Source: Novosphingobium naphthalenivorans NBRC 102051
Lineage (GTDB): Bacteria; Pseudomonadota; Alphaproteobacteria; Sphingomonadales; Sphingomonadaceae
Assembly: GCF_001590985.1 (NCBI RefSeq)
Contig: NZ_BCTX01000021.1
Coordinates: forward strand, 1-64,000
DNA length: 64,000 nt
Direction of reading: 5' to 3'
Shown: positions 17,417 through 27,020 of the stretch, piece after piece
Numbering within the stretch: the stretch's first letter is position 1
Layout: every line of letters starts with the position of its first letter
The notes under the pieces: model-generated
What the model was told of the DNA's origin: nothing
Seen by the model: only the letters and a program-made list of their open reading frames with translations
The model's database searches: none
Made by a program: the position numbers and the translations under genes

Positions 17417-17849
17417 CCCCACTGCGGAATGCGGCAACGACTTCTGACCGATCCACGAACTCCCGCTTATTCTCGACGTTCCACTGAGGAAAGGAGAGGA
17501 ATAAGGGATCGGCGAGAACGCCGATCCTCGGCTTATGGCCGGCAAATTGGTGTGCGGTCAGATCGTAGTTCCAGTCACCTACCATGACCCAGAAATGGTG
17601 CTCATATCCACAAGCCTTCGATCCCTTGATAATGCAGACGTTGTCGAGCCGATATTTCTCTTCGAGGAGGTAGGTCAGCATGAGCGACACGCTCTCGCAG
17701 CAATTCTGCGGGTAGGAATATCCGAAGGGGTAGTCGAAGATCCTTTCGAGCCTGTTTCTCTCCAAAAACCCCAGCAACTTGGTCGCTGAGCCGTCGATGT
17801 CGGTTTTGCGGACCTTTGGATTCCCATTTCTGCGGTGAATTGCACTCAA
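17403..17849 (-). CDS. Cysteine-peptidase/transglutaminase-like small protein coupled to hipA
   Basis: A 148-residue protein. It contains PQNCCESVSLMLTYLLEE (Cys at about residue 50), then EHHFWVMVGDWNYDLTAHQF (His at about 84, Asp at about 94), in the order Cys-His-Asp typical of papain-like or transglutaminase folds; I recall small bacterial proteins with the same NCC..S..L..YL and ..H.W...D.TA.QF pattern, but no named family. A TTG start overlaps the hipA stop by four bases (TTGA), so expression is tied to HipA. Its role is unknown. A third partner in the toxin-antitoxin unit or a passenger gene are both possible. Confidence 0.6.
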   Translation of the reverse strand: MSAIHRRNGNPKVRKTDIDGSATKLLGFLERNRLERIFDYPFGYSYPQNCCESVSLMLTYLLEEKYRLDNVCIIKGSKACGYEHHFWVMVGDWNYDLTAHQFAGHKPRIGVLADPLFLSFPQWNVENKREFVDRSEVVAAFRSGVIPF

Positions 17850-19156
17850 AGTTGCGGCACTCCATCGACATACCCTTCGAAGGCGTAATCATTGAGGAAC
17901 TGGCGGCGCCACAGATATCCGCGATCAACTTCGCTCAGTGCGGCTTCCTCGCAGATATTGGGCCACAACCGGGCGATCTTGACGATCTGGTCGTTGATCA
18001 GATCACGGGCATCGCGGTCGCTGAGCAGGAAATTCGGCGCCGATAGGCGGCAGCTTTCCAGCAGGCTGCGCTTGTCCTCACCATTCACCAGCATCGCCTG
18101 ATTGGCCTCCCGGCCATTTCGTGGCTGCGGGCATATGTCGTATGCCTTGGTGAGCGTGAGGCTGGCACCATCCCAGAAGGCGGCATGGTTGCGGGCATGG
18201 TCGTCGGTATTGCCCGTCAGCACGTTGAAGACCATCCGCCCGAACAGTTCGCGCAGAGTCGCTTGCGGATCGGTGAAGCGTGCGCGCACCATCTCTGCGA
18301 GGTCGACATAGCTCGCGTAACGGGCCTGCATTTCTGTGAGGCCGAACATCGTCAGGGCAGAGACCATCGCCCGGCGAGTCCAGCCTGTCCCGTTCCATTC
18401 GCGGTCGAAGCGGCGCACCAGGAGGACATCCTTGCCGCTTGCCTTCGTCAGTTGCACGGGCGCGACATCTAGCCCCACTTCTGCTGCGAGGCGCATCGCA
18501 ACGAATTCGGCCTTCACCACGGCCATGGTATCATTGGTGGCTGAGAATTTGGCGATGAACTTGTCTTCGCCATTCTGGATCAAGGCCTTGGGACGTGCGC
18601 CGCCGATGGAACTCCCGTGGAACAGCGCCTTGTCCAGAGCCTGGGGGATGGGTTCGCCTCGCTCGACCCGTTCGGCTGCTTCCAGCAGTTCCTCAAGCGT
18701 CGCATTGTCCTGCTCACGGGGCTGATACTTGTCGGCTGAGGTCTGGAAATCGAGCGCGCCAATGCGATCGGAACCCGAATTGAGCATGAAGGTCAGTTCG
18801 TCGAACTCGACATTGTGCGCGGCCTCGCCGCCAAGGCCCGTCAGACGATTGATGATGACCCGGCGCCCCCATGCGTCCGGCGCGCCGTCGCGCAAGCACC
18901 CGGCCATGTCGAGCGGTGCTTCGGGCAATATCCTGCCGCGCTGGAGTGGCAGCTCCGGTGCATAGATCGGTACGGCGTTGGCGCGTTCGAGATAGGAACG
19001 GCCATAGTTGAAGGCATAGAGGCCACCATCCAACTCGATCCTCCCGGCAATGACCGGCTCAAGCGCGCCCGGCAGCCATATCCACACGAAAGCCTCCGTG
19101 GCGGGCGCGATCGGATCGTGAGTCGTAGTGGTGGGCTGAGGGCGATCAGAAGTCAT
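17846..19156 (-). CDS. hipA: HipA-family Ser/Thr kinase toxin
   Basis: A 436-residue protein. N-terminal HipA_N-like region, then the flexible loop GSSIGGARPKALI (about residue 187), KFIAKFSATND, and the kinase core NVLTGNTDDHARNHAAFW with the catalytic Asp and Asn, followed by AYDICPQPRNG. E. coli HipA phosphorylates glutamyl-tRNA synthetase and causes growth arrest and persistence; the target here is not known. It overlaps hipB by 11 bases. The unit sits between the traG and trb operons on the opposite strand, so it is cargo that probably stabilises the element. Confidence 0.88.
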   Translation of the reverse strand: MTSDRPQPTTTTHDPIAPATEAFVWIWLPGALEPVIAGRIELDGGLYAFNYGRSYLERANAVPIYAPELPLQRGRILPEAPLDMAGCLRDGAPDAWGRRVIINRLTGLGGEAAHNVEFDELTFMLNSGSDRIGALDFQTSADKYQPREQDNATLEELLEAAERVERGEPIPQALDKALFHGSSIGGARPKALIQNGEDKFIAKFSATNDTMAVVKAEFVAMRLAAEVGLDVAPVQLTKASGKDVLLVRRFDREWNGTGWTRRAMVSALTMFGLTEMQARYASYVDLAEMVRARFTDPQATLRELFGRMVFNVLTGNTDDHARNHAAFWDGASLTLTKAYDICPQPRNGREANQAMLVNGEDKRSLLESCRLSAPNFLLSDRDARDLINDQIVKIARLWPNICEEAALSEVDRGYLWRRQFLNDYAFEGYVDGVPQL

Positions 19157-19481
19157 CCTTCACCTCCGAGCGAGGACGCCGCACCGACTGCGGAAGGAGC
19201 GCCAGCTTGTCGTTGACCCTGGAAATCTCGGGAGCAAGCCGCGATGGCTCGTCGACAAAGAGTGGGACACCCACCAACGTCGCAGCCTCGAACACCAGCC
19301 CAATTTCTACCTTGGGGTGCCCCTTTTCGATCAGTTGCAGCGTGCTGCGCGCGATACCTGCGCGGGCCGCCAGGTCAGCCTCCGACATCTTGCGCTGTTT
19401 GCGTGCGAGGCGAATGAGCCCTCCCATCATGGTCAGTGCTTCACGCGTCACGCGGGAATATGGGCGGGGGTGGTTGGTCAT
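19146..19481 (-). CDS. hipB: HipB-like XRE antitoxin
   Basis: A 111-residue protein with a Cro/CI-type HTH at residues 17-70 (GLIRLARKQRKMSEADLAAR, IARSTLQLIEKG). ATG 19481 is favoured because an upstream ATG (19511) would lie inside the first operator. It would neutralise HipA and repress the operon by binding the four operators just upstream. The C-terminal 40 residues are probably flexible. Confidence 0.82.
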   Translation of the reverse strand: MTNHPRPYSRVTREALTMMGGLIRLARKQRKMSEADLAARAGIARSTLQLIEKGHPKVEIGLVFEAATLVGVPLFVDEPSRLAPEISRVNDKLALLPQSVRRPRSEVKDDF

Positions 19482-19492
19482 ATAAACCTCAA

Positions 19493-19621
19493 TGCCGGTT
19501 ATGGCGGTCATAAGGCTATTTCTCGACCGCGATAACGGTCAATACCAGCGGCGATGTTAAAAAACAATGGAATGACCGCGTAGGCAGTCATGAAGCCCAT
19601 TCCTGATGGTTATAGCGGTCA
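19493..19621. promoter_or_regulatory. Four 18-bp operator-like repeats upstream of hipBA
   Basis: The repeats are TGCCGGTTATGGCGGTCA (19493-19510), CGACCGCGATAACGGTCA (19524-19541), TGACCGCGTAGGCAGTCA (19573-19590) and TGATGGTTATAGCGGTCA (19604-19621). All share a TGACCGC/GCGGTCA half-site; starts are 31, 49 and 31 bases apart. They fill the space directly upstream of hipB, as expected for cooperative autoregulation. From 19622 to 19872 I see nothing further except space before trbB. Confidence 0.72.
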
Positions 19622-19872
19622 TTTTTAGACCTTCCGGCAGAACTTAAAGCTATTGGCGATGCCGAGCGCTTGTCCGTGCTCTGTTGCAGGCGACCAAGGC
19701 ACTGCGCGTCGCTCCGCTGCCTTCCCAGATCCCCGGAACTCCGCCGTTTGCCTGTATTTGCACGCCACGCTTCTACTACGACCGAAAGCTGTTGAATCGA
19801 CCGAATTTCTGGCTCTCTTAATCATCCCCAAGCCGGGGAGCGCCTGTTCCCCCCGGTGACACGGGGAACCCG

Positions 19873-20859
19873 ATGGCGGCTTCACACCACAATTCGCAAA
19901 GGTCGGCACGCGGCGCGCGCATGCTGCGCACAGCGCTCGGTCCCGCGATTGCTCGCTTGCTCGAAGACCCGTCCGTCGTCGAAGTTATGCTCAATCCAGA
20001 CGGACGACTCTGGGTCGACCGCCTGTCGGAAGGGCTTTCCGATTCCGGCGAGCATCTCTCTGCCGCCGATGGTGAACGTATCGTCCGCCTGGTCGCACAC
20101 CATGTCGGGGTCGAAGTGCACGCCAGTTCGCCGCGCGTATCCGCCGAGCTTCCCGAAACGGGGGAGCGGTTCGAGGGGCTGCTCCCGCCTGTCGTCGCCG
20201 CGCCCGCCTTCGCCATCCGGAAACCCGCCGTCGCGGTCTTTACGCTGGCTGACTATGTCGCGGCCGGGATTATGGCGAGCGATCAGGCCGAGGCCTTGCG
20301 CTCAGGTGTTGCCGCACGCGCCAATATCCTCGTCGCGGGCGGCACTTCGACCGGCAAGACCACGCTTACCAACGCGCTCCTGGCCGAAGTCGCGAAGACT
20401 GACGACCGGGTCGTCATCATCGAGGACACGCGCGAACTGCAATGCGCCGCGCCGAACCTCGTCGCCATGCGCACCAAGGATGGTGTCGCCTCACTGTCCG
20501 AACTCGTGCGCTCGTCGCTCCGCCTGCGTCCCGACCGCATTCCTATCGGCGAGGTGCGCGGGAGCGAGGCCCTCGATCTCCTGAAAGCTTGGGGGACCGG
20601 CCATCCCGGCGGGATCGGCACGATCCACGCCGGCAGCGCCATCGGCGCACTGCGGCGGATGGAGCAGCTCATCCAGGAAGCCGTCGTCACCGTGCCCCGC
20701 GCGCTGATCGCGGAAACGATCGATCTCATCGCCGTCCTCGCCGGTCGCGGTGCTTCTCGCCGCCTTGTCGAACTGGCCCGCGTCGAGGGTCTGGGTCCGG
20801 ACGGCGACTACCACGTCACACCCATCATCCCTCGGCCCAAAGAAGGAGCCTGCCCATGA
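19873..20859 (+). CDS. trbB: P-type conjugative transfer ATPase TrbB (VirB11)
   Basis: A 328-residue VirB11-like ATPase: Walker [16 protein letters not shown] (about residue 155), Asp box [12 protein letters not shown], Walker B region [11 protein letters not shown] and His box [15 protein letters not shown]. It forms a hexameric ring at the inner membrane that powers assembly of the mating apparatus. First gene of the trb operon; its end overlaps trbC by four bases. Confidence 0.93.
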   Translation: MAASHHNSQRSARGARMLRTALGPAIARLLEDPSVVEVMLNPDGRLWVDRLSEGLSDSGEHLSAADGERIVRLVAHHVGVEVHASSPRVSAELPETGERFEGLLPPVVAAPAFAIRKPAVAVFTLADYVAAGIMASDQAEALRSGVAARANILVAGGTSTGKTTLTNALLAEVAKTDDRVVIIEDTRELQCAAPNLVAMRTKDGVASLSELVRSSLRLRPDRIPIGEVRGSEALDLLKAWGTGHPGGIGTIHAGSAIGALRRMEQLIQEAVVTVPRALIAETIDLIAVLAGRGASRRLVELARVEGLGPDGDYHVTPIIPRPKEGACP

Positions 20860-21188
20860 ATGTGCTTGCCCATCGTTCCTGTCACCGCCTGACAACGGCC
20901 CTGTCTGCACTTGTCCTCAGTGCCGTGATGGCGCCTGCGGCCCACGCTTCCGGCTCCTCGATGCCCTGGGAAGCCCCGTTGCAATCCATCCTCCAGTCGA
21001 TCGAAGGCCCTGTCGCCAAGATCATCGCGGTGATCATCATCATTACCACCGGCCTGACGCTCGCGTTCGGCGATACATCGGGCGGTTTTCGCCGCCTGAT
21101 CCAGATCGTCTTCGGTCTCTCGATCGCCTTCGCTGCATCGAGCTTTTTCCTCTCGTTCTTCTCGTTCGGCGGCGGGGCGCTCGTCTGA
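20856..21188 (+). CDS. trbC: Conjugative pilin TrbC (VirB2)
   Basis: A 110-residue pilin precursor. A long signal peptide (cleaved near AAHAS, residue 32) is followed by two hydrophobic segments (IAVIIIITTGLTLAF and GLSIAFAASSFFLSFF). TrbC is cleaved and, in IncP, cyclised by TraF, which is also encoded here. Starts within the trbB stop (ATGA) and ends one base into trbD. Confidence 0.88.
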   Translation: MNVLAHRSCHRLTTALSALVLSAVMAPAAHASGSSMPWEAPLQSILQSIEGPVAKIIAVIIIITTGLTLAFGDTSGGFRRLIQIVFGLSIAFAASSFFLSFFSFGGGALV

Positions 21189-21469
21189 TGATCGGCGGTG
21201 TCGAACAGGGCGGCGAGATCGCAGGCTACACGGTCCCGGTTCACCGGGCACTGACCGAGCCGATCCTTTTGGGCGGCGCACCGCGCGGCCTCGCCATCCT
21301 GAACGGCACACTCGCTGGCGCCGTCGGTCTCGGCCTGCGCCTCTGGCTCGTCGGCATTGGCATCTGGGCAATCGGCCATGTCGTCGCCGTCTGGGCCGCC
21401 AAGCGCGATCCGCTCTTCGTCGATGTGGTGCGCCGCCATTTGCGCATCCCCGGCCATCTTTCCGTCTGA
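21188..21469 (+). CDS. trbD: TrbD (VirB3)
   Basis: A 93-residue inner-membrane protein; VPVHRALTEPILLGGAPRG followed by one or two membrane segments (residues 40-72) is the VirB3/TrbD pattern. It is translationally coupled to trbC (TGATG) and precedes the TrbE ATPase, with which VirB3 proteins work and are sometimes fused. Confidence 0.88.
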   Translation: MIGGVEQGGEIAGYTVPVHRALTEPILLGGAPRGLAILNGTLAGAVGLGLRLWLVGIGIWAIGHVVAVWAAKRDPLFVDVVRRHLRIPGHLSV

Positions 21470-21482
21470 GGAGCGCCCATCC

Positions 21483-23921
21483 GTGTTCAACCTCGCCGAA
21501 TACCGCAACCGCAACAGCCGGCTCGCCGATTTCCTGCCCTGGGCAGCGCTGGTCGGCCAAGGGATGGTCCTCAACAAGGACGGCAGCTTCCAGCGCACGG
21601 CTCGGTTCCGCGGGCCGGACCTCGATTCCGCAGTGCCTGCCGAACTGGTCGCCGTAGCCGGGCGGCTCAACAATGCCTTCCGCCGCCTCGGATCGGGCTG
21701 GGCGATCTTCGTCGAGGCCGATCGCCATACCGCGGCCCATTACCCCGACTGCCGGTTCCCCGACGCCGCCTCAGCGCTGGTCGATGCCGAGCGCAAGGCC
21801 GATTTCGAGGAAGCTGGCGCACACTACGAGTCCGCCTACTTCCTCACCATCTGCTTTTTGCCGCCAGCGGAAGACGCCTCCCGCGCGGAAAGTTGGCTTT
21901 ACGAGGGTCGGGAGCATTCCGGCATCGCGCCGTTCGAAGTGCTCGCCGGCTTTGCCGACCGCACCGATCGCATCCTGCGGCTGATCGAAACCTTCATGCC
22001 CGAATGTCGCTGGCTCGATGATGCCGAGACGCTGACCTACCTCCACGGCTGCGTATCGACGAAGCGGCACCGCGTCCGCGTGCCCGAAACGCCGATGTAT
22101 CTCGATGCGTTGCTTGCCGATCAGCCGCTGACCGGCGGCCTCGAGCCGCGCCTTGGTGCTTCGCATCTGCGGGTTCTCACCATCACCGGCTTCCCGACAG
22201 CCACCACGCCAGGTCTGCTCGACGAGCTCAATCGCCTGGCATTCCCATACCGATGGGCGACACGGGCGATCCTGCTCGACAAGACCGATGCGACCAAGCT
22301 GCTGACCAAGATCAGGCGGCAATGGTTCGCCAAGCGCAAAAGCGTCGCTGCGATCCTCAAAGAGGTGATGACCAACGAGGCATCGGTCCTCGTAGATACC
22401 GACGCGGCGAACAAGGCCGCCGACGCCGACCTCGCGCTCCAGGAACTCGGGGCGGACTATGCAGGCATGGCCTATGTCACAGCGACCGTGACGGTCTGGG
22501 ATCTCGATCCGCGCACCGCCGATGAAAAGCTGTGCCTTGTCGAGAAGATCATCCAGGGCCGCGATTTCACCGCCAGTCCGGAAACCATCAACGCGGTCGA
22601 TGCCTGGCTCGGCTCCCTGCCGGGGCATGTCTACGCCAACGTCCGGCAGCCGCCCATCAGCACTTTGAACCTCGCCCACATGATACCCTTGTCAGCGGTG
22701 TGGGCGGGGCCGGAACGGGACGAGCATTTTGCAGCGCCCCCACTGCTCTTCGGCAAGACCGAAGGCTCGACCCCGTTCCGGTTTTCCCTTCACGTCGGCG
22801 ATGTCGGGCACACGCTCGTCGTCGGCCCGACCGGCGCGGGCAAGTCCGTTCTCCTGGCGCTCATGGCGCTTCAGTTCCGCCGTTATGCCGGAGCACAGGT
22901 CTTCGCCTTCGATTTCGGAGGGTCGATCCGGGCAGCCGCGATCGCCATGGGCGGCGACTGGCACGATCTCGGTGGCGGTCTCACTGACGCAGCGGACACC
23001 TCGGTCAACCTGCAACCGCTCGCGCGGGTCGATGATCTCGCCGAACGCGGCTGGGCTGCTGACTGGATCGGCGCGATCCTGACGCGCGAAGGCGTGGCAA
23101 TGACTCCCGACGTGAAGGAGCACGTCTGGACCGCGCTGACTTCACTGGCCTCAGCGCCCGTCGACGAGCGGACCCTCACCGGCCTTGCGGTCCTGCTCCA
23201 GTCCAATGATCTGAAGCAGGCGCTGCGTCCCTATTGCGTCGGCGGCGCCTACGGCCGCCTGCTCGATGCCGAGGCCGAATATCTCGGCAGCGCCACGGTG
23301 CAGGCGTTCGAGACCGAGGGACTGATCGGCACCGGGGCAGCATCGGCGGTCCTGGCGTACCTCTTCCACCGGATCGAAGACCGCCTCGACGGATCGCCAA
23401 CTCTCATCATCATCGATGAAGGCTGGCTAGCGCTCGATGACGAGGGCTTCGCCAGCCAGCTGCGCGAATGGCTGAAAACACTGCGCAAGAAGAACGCCAG
23501 CGTCGTTTTTGCTACCCAGTCGCTATCCGACATCGACGGGTCGGCAATCGCGCCCGCCATCATCGAGAGCTGCCAGACCCGGCTGCTCCTCCCCAATGAA
23601 CGCGCGATCGAACCACAGATCACGGCCATCTATCGCCGCTTCGGGCTCAACGATCGCCAGATCGAGATCATCGCGAGGGCAGCCCCCAAGCGCGACTATT
23701 ACTGCCAGTCCCGGCGCGGCAACCGGCTCTTCGAGCTGGGTCTGTCCGACGTCGCACTGGCGCTCTGCGCTGCCTCATCGAAGACCGATCAGGCCGCCAT
23801 TGCCAAGATCCTCAGCGAGCACGGACGCGAAGCCTTCCTTATCCAATGGCTTCGGCACCACGGGCTCGGCTGGGCCGCTGACCTCGTCCCCAACCTCACA
23901 AACCAGGACAAAGCCCCATGA
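21483..23921 (+). CDS. trbE: TrbE (VirB4) transfer ATPase
   Basis: An 812-residue protein starting at GTG 21483, preceded by GAGGAG. The N-terminal VirB4 domain (FNLAEYRNRNSRLADFLPW) is followed by the ATPase domain: Walker A VVGPTGAGKSVLLALMA (about residue 450) and Walker B TLIIIDEGWLALDD (about 645), then FATQSLSDI. It energises pilus biogenesis and substrate transport. Full length for the family. Ends by overlapping trbJ (ATGA). Confidence 0.93.
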   Translation: MFNLAEYRNRNSRLADFLPWAALVGQGMVLNKDGSFQRTARFRGPDLDSAVPAELVAVAGRLNNAFRRLGSGWAIFVEADRHTAAHYPDCRFPDAASALVDAERKADFEEAGAHYESAYFLTICFLPPAEDASRAESWLYEGREHSGIAPFEVLAGFADRTDRILRLIETFMPECRWLDDAETLTYLHGCVSTKRHRVRVPETPMYLDALLADQPLTGGLEPRLGASHLRVLTITGFPTATTPGLLDELNRLAFPYRWATRAILLDKTDATKLLTKIRRQWFAKRKSVAAILKEVMTNEASVLVDTDAANKAADADLALQELGADYAGMAYVTATVTVWDLDPRTADEKLCLVEKIIQGRDFTASPETINAVDAWLGSLPGHVYANVRQPPISTLNLAHMIPLSAVWAGPERDEHFAAPPLLFGKTEGSTPFRFSLHVGDVGHTLVVGPTGAGKSVLLALMALQFRRYAGAQVFAFDFGGSIRAAAIAMGGDWHDLGGGLTDAADTSVNLQPLARVDDLAERGWAADWIGAILTREGVAMTPDVKEHVWTALTSLASAPVDERTLTGLAVLLQSNDLKQALRPYCVGGAYGRLLDAEAEYLGSATVQAFETEGLIGTGAASAVLAYLFHRIEDRLDGSPTLIIIDEGWLALDDEGFASQLREWLKTLRKKNASVVFATQSLSDIDGSAIAPAIIESCQTRLLLPNERAIEPQITAIYRRFGLNDRQIEIIARAAPKRDYYCQSRRGNRLFELGLSDVALALCAASSKTDQAAIAKILSEHGREAFLIQWLRHHGLGWAADLVPNLTNQDKAP

Positions 23922-24691
23922 AACTGCGCCGCACGCGCAGCGTTCGGCTCATTGCCGCGCTGCTTATCGCCCCTGTGGCCCTCACTCCGATGCTGGCAGC
24001 GCCGGCTTACGCACAATTCGGGTTTGGTGGGATCGTCTACGATCCCTCGAACTACGCGCAGAATGTGCTGACAGCGGCGCGATCCCTCCAGCAGATCACG
24101 AACCAGATCACCTCGCTCCAAAATGAGGCGCAGTCGCTGATCAATCAGGCCCGCAACCTCGCGAGCCTGCCCTATTCAGCGCTCCAGCAGCTCCAGCAGT
24201 CGGTACAGCGCACCCAGTCGCTGCTGAGCCAGGCCCAGAACATCGCCTATGACGTGCAGTCGATCGACCGCGCTTTTCAGCTCAAATATGGCAGCACCGC
24301 CATGTCGGCGAGCGATACCCAGCTCATCGCCGATGCGCGCACGCGTTGGCAGAATACGGTCGGCGGCTTGCAGGATGCCATGCGCGTGCAGGCTGGTGTC
24401 GTCGGCAATATCGACACCAACCGTACCCAGATGTCGGCGCTCATCGGCCAGAGCCAGGGCGCGACCGGAGCCTTGCAGGCAGCACAAGCCGGCAACCAGC
24501 TCCTCGCGCTTCAGGCACAGCAACTGGCCGACCTCACCGCGCTTATCGCGGCCAATGGCCGGGCGCAGGCGCTCCAATCCGCAGAACAGGCGGCCGCGGC
24601 GGCACAGGGTCAGGAACAGCGCCGCCGGTTCCTGACGCCCGGCAGCGGCTACCAGCCCGGCAACGCCAAGATGTTCCAGTCAGGCAATTGA
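23918..24691 (+). CDS. trbJ: TrbJ (VirB5)
   Basis: A 257-residue periplasmic protein with a clear signal peptide (cleaved after AYA, about residue 32) and the TrbJ start FGFGGIVYDPSNYAQN. The remainder is Gln-rich and strongly alpha-helical (about residues 50-235). VirB5-like proteins sit at the pilus tip, and in IncP TrbJ also affects mating-pair formation. It is tightly packed between trbE and trbK. Confidence 0.9.
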   Translation: MKLRRTRSVRLIAALLIAPVALTPMLAAPAYAQFGFGGIVYDPSNYAQNVLTAARSLQQITNQITSLQNEAQSLINQARNLASLPYSALQQLQQSVQRTQSLLSQAQNIAYDVQSIDRAFQLKYGSTAMSASDTQLIADARTRWQNTVGGLQDAMRVQAGVVGNIDTNRTQMSALIGQSQGATGALQAAQAGNQLLALQAQQLADLTALIAANGRAQALQSAEQAAAAAQGQEQRRRFLTPGSGYQPGNAKMFQSGN

Positions 24692-24700
24692 GGTCGGACG

Positions 24701-24991
24701 ATGGACGGCAAGACCCTCGCACGCATCGGCGCCGTTGTTTTCGTGGCCCTCGCGGTCACGGCAACCGCGATCGATATGAGCCGCCGCGATTCAGCGCCGG
24801 AAACAGCACCGGCAAAGGTGCCGTCCATCGTTACCCAAGATCCGCTCGACGCGCAGCTTGCCCGCTGCGGGCAAGCGGGCGAGGCCGGTGCACACGATCC
24901 GCAATGCCTGAAGGCTTGGGCCGACAATCGCCGTCGCTTCCTCGGATCTGAGCCGGAGCAGTCTGCATCCGATCCCACGGAGGTCCGCTGA
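24701..24991 (+). CDS. trbK: TrbK-like entry-exclusion candidate
   Basis: A 96-residue protein with one N-terminal membrane anchor (residues 8-25) and a short periplasmic part containing two Cys (LARCGQAGEAGAHDPQCLKAW), a feature of the 'TrbK-alt' proteins placed between trbJ and trbL in alphaproteobacterial trb operons. IncP TrbK blocks entry of a related plasmid. There is no lipobox, unlike the IncP protein, so the function is inferred by position. Confidence 0.72.
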   Translation: MDGKTLARIGAVVFVALAVTATAIDMSRRDSAPETAPAKVPSIVTQDPLDAQLARCGQAGEAGAHDPQCLKAWADNRRRFLGSEPEQSASDPTEVR

Positions 24992-24992
24992 C

Positions 24993-26327
24993 ATGGGCGG
25001 CACCGGCGTCATCGACCATTTTCTCGAGGTCTTCACCCGCTACATCGATGGTGGCTTCGGTCTCCTGCACGGCGAAGTCGCATTCATTGCGACAACGCTG
25101 GTGGTTATCGACGTTACGCTTGCCGCGCTGTTCTGGTCGTGGGGCGCCGACGACGACATCATGGCGCGCCTGATCAAGAAGACGCTGTTCGTTGGCATGT
25201 TCGCTTACATCATCGGCAACTGGAATAACCTCGCCCGTATCGTCTTCGAAAGCTTCGCCGGCCTTGGTCTCAAGGCTAGCGGGTCGGGCTTCAGCACCGC
25301 CGACCTCCTCAGCCCCGGCAAGGTCGCGCAGACAGGGCTCGATGCCGGGCGACCGCTGCTCGACTCGATCTCCAACATGATGGGCTACTGGTCCTTCTTC
25401 GAGAACTTCATCCAGATCGCCGTCATGCTCTTCGCCTGGGCGCTGGTGCTGCTCGCCTTCTTCGTCCTTGCTATCCAGCTTTTCGTGACCCTGATCGAGT
25501 TCAAGCTGACGACGCTCGCAGGCTTCGTGCTCATACCCTTCGGCCTCTTCGGCAAAAGCGCCTTCATGGCTGAACGCGTGCTCGGCAATGTGATTTCGTC
25601 TGGCATCAAAGTGCTGGTGCTCGCCGTCATCGTCGGCATCGGCTCGACGCTGTTCTCCGAGTTCACAGCAGGCTTCGGCGGTGCGACGCCAACGATCGAC
25701 GAGGCCATGGCCATCGTTCTTGCCGCCCTGTCGCTGCTCGGCCTTGGCATTTTCGGACCGGGCATTGCGAACGGCATCGTCTCGGGCGGACCGCAGTTGG
25801 GCGCCGGCGCCGCCGTGGGGACTGGCCTTGCCGCTGGCGGCATGGTCGTTGCCGGGGCCAGCGCTGCAGGAGCCGTCGCATCAGGCGGAGCCGCATTGGC
25901 AGGCGGGGCCGCCGCCGCCGCGCGCGGCGGTGCAGCGCTCGCAGGAGGAGCATCGACCGCCTATAGTTTGGGTGCGGCCGAAAAGACCGGCGTTGCCAGC
26001 GTGGCTTCTGGTCTCGCCAATGTCGTCAGCACTGGCGCTCAAGCCGCCGCTTCGCCGCTTAAACGGGCCGCTTCGAAAACTGCCGACAGCTTCAAGTCCA
26101 GCTATCAGGCGGGCGCCGATGCTACTGCCGGGATCGCTGGCGGAGCCACCGAAGGCGCCCCCGCCGCAACTGCTTCATCGCCGCCCCCGGAAAGTCAGCC
26201 CGATTGGGCCAAGCGCATGAAGCGCAATCAGCAACTTTCCCAAGGCGTCCAGGTCGCCGCGCACGCCGTCAAAGCCGGCGACAGCCACGGCGGTGGCGCG
26301 TCCATCAACCTCTCCGAAAGCGACTGA
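24993..26327 (+). CDS. trbL: TrbL (VirB6)
   Basis: A 444-residue polytopic protein: at least five membrane spans in residues 25-255 and a conserved FLEVFTRYIDGGFGLL start. The C-terminal 190 residues are Ala/Gly/Ser-rich and likely disordered, normal for TrbL. It forms part of the inner-membrane channel. ATG 24993 begins one base after the trbK stop. Confidence 0.92.
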   Translation: MGGTGVIDHFLEVFTRYIDGGFGLLHGEVAFIATTLVVIDVTLAALFWSWGADDDIMARLIKKTLFVGMFAYIIGNWNNLARIVFESFAGLGLKASGSGFSTADLLSPGKVAQTGLDAGRPLLDSISNMMGYWSFFENFIQIAVMLFAWALVLLAFFVLAIQLFVTLIEFKLTTLAGFVLIPFGLFGKSAFMAERVLGNVISSGIKVLVLAVIVGIGSTLFSEFTAGFGGATPTIDEAMAIVLAALSLLGLGIFGPGIANGIVSGGPQLGAGAAVGTGLAAGGMVVAGASAAGAVASGGAALAGGAAAAARGGAALAGGASTAYSLGAAEKTGVASVASGLANVVSTGAQAAASPLKRAASKTADSFKSSYQAGADATAGIAGGATEGAPAATASSPPPESQPDWAKRMKRNQQLSQGVQVAAHAVKAGDSHGGGASINLSESD

Positions 26328-26330
26328 CCC

Positions 26331-27020
26331 ATGAGCATCTTCAAACGACCCTCGACCCACTATGGCAAATCGCCCGCGTCCGAGACGCCTTATCAGCGCG
26401 CAGCGCAGATCTGGGACGACCGCATCGGGTCGGCCCGCGTCCAGGCCCGCAACTGGCGGCTCATGGCCTTCGGCTCACTCACCCTGTCGGTGGGCCTTTC
26501 TGCGGCACTGGTCTGGCAGACCTCCAGCGGCTCGATCGTGCCCTGGGTGGTGCAGGTCGATCATCTGGGACAGGCTCAGGCTGTTGCTCCAGCGACCGCC
26601 GACTATCAGCCGAGCGACCCACAGATCGCGTTCTATCTCGCGCGCTTCATCGAGCAGGTCAGGAGCATCCCCGCTGACCCGATCATCGTGCGCCAGAACT
26701 GGCTGCGGGCCTACGACTTCACCACTCAGGCCGGGGCACTGGCGCTGGGCGATTATGCCCGTGCCAACGATCCCTTCGCCAAAGTCGGCAAGACGCAGGT
26801 GGCGATCGACGTCTCCAGCGTGATCAGGGCCTCGCCCAACTCGTTCCGCGTCGCCTGGGTCCAGCGCACCTATCAGGACAGCGCGCTCGCAGCGACCGAA
26901 CGCTGGACCGCCATCCTCACCATCGCCGTGCAACCGCCCCGCGATCCCGAGAAACTCCGGGCCAATCCGCTCGGCATCTACGTCAACGCCATCAACTGGT
27001 CGAAGGAGCTTGGACAATGA
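26331..27020 (+). CDS. trbF: TrbF (VirB8)
   Basis: A 229-residue protein with a cytoplasmic N-terminus, one membrane span (about residues 43-63) and a periplasmic VirB8-like domain (IVPWVVQVDHLGQA, ARFIEQVRSIPADPI, WLRAYDFTT). The VirB8 family links channel components at the inner membrane. Overlaps trbG by four bases. Confidence 0.92.
   Translation: MSIFKRPSTHYGKSPASETPYQRAAQIWDDRIGSARVQARNWRLMAFGSLTLSVGLSAALVWQTSSGSIVPWVVQVDHLGQAQAVAPATADYQPSDPQIAFYLARFIEQVRSIPADPIIVRQNWLRAYDFTTQAGALALGDYARANDPFAKVGKTQVAIDVSSVIRASPNSFRVAWVQRTYQDSALAATERWTAILTIAVQPPRDPEKLRANPLGIYVNAINWSKELGQ

Noticed and set aside
20808..21740. 310-codon minus-strand frame across trbC-trbD-trbE
   Set aside because: Antisense to three firmly assigned trb genes; Arg-rich translation without a fold.
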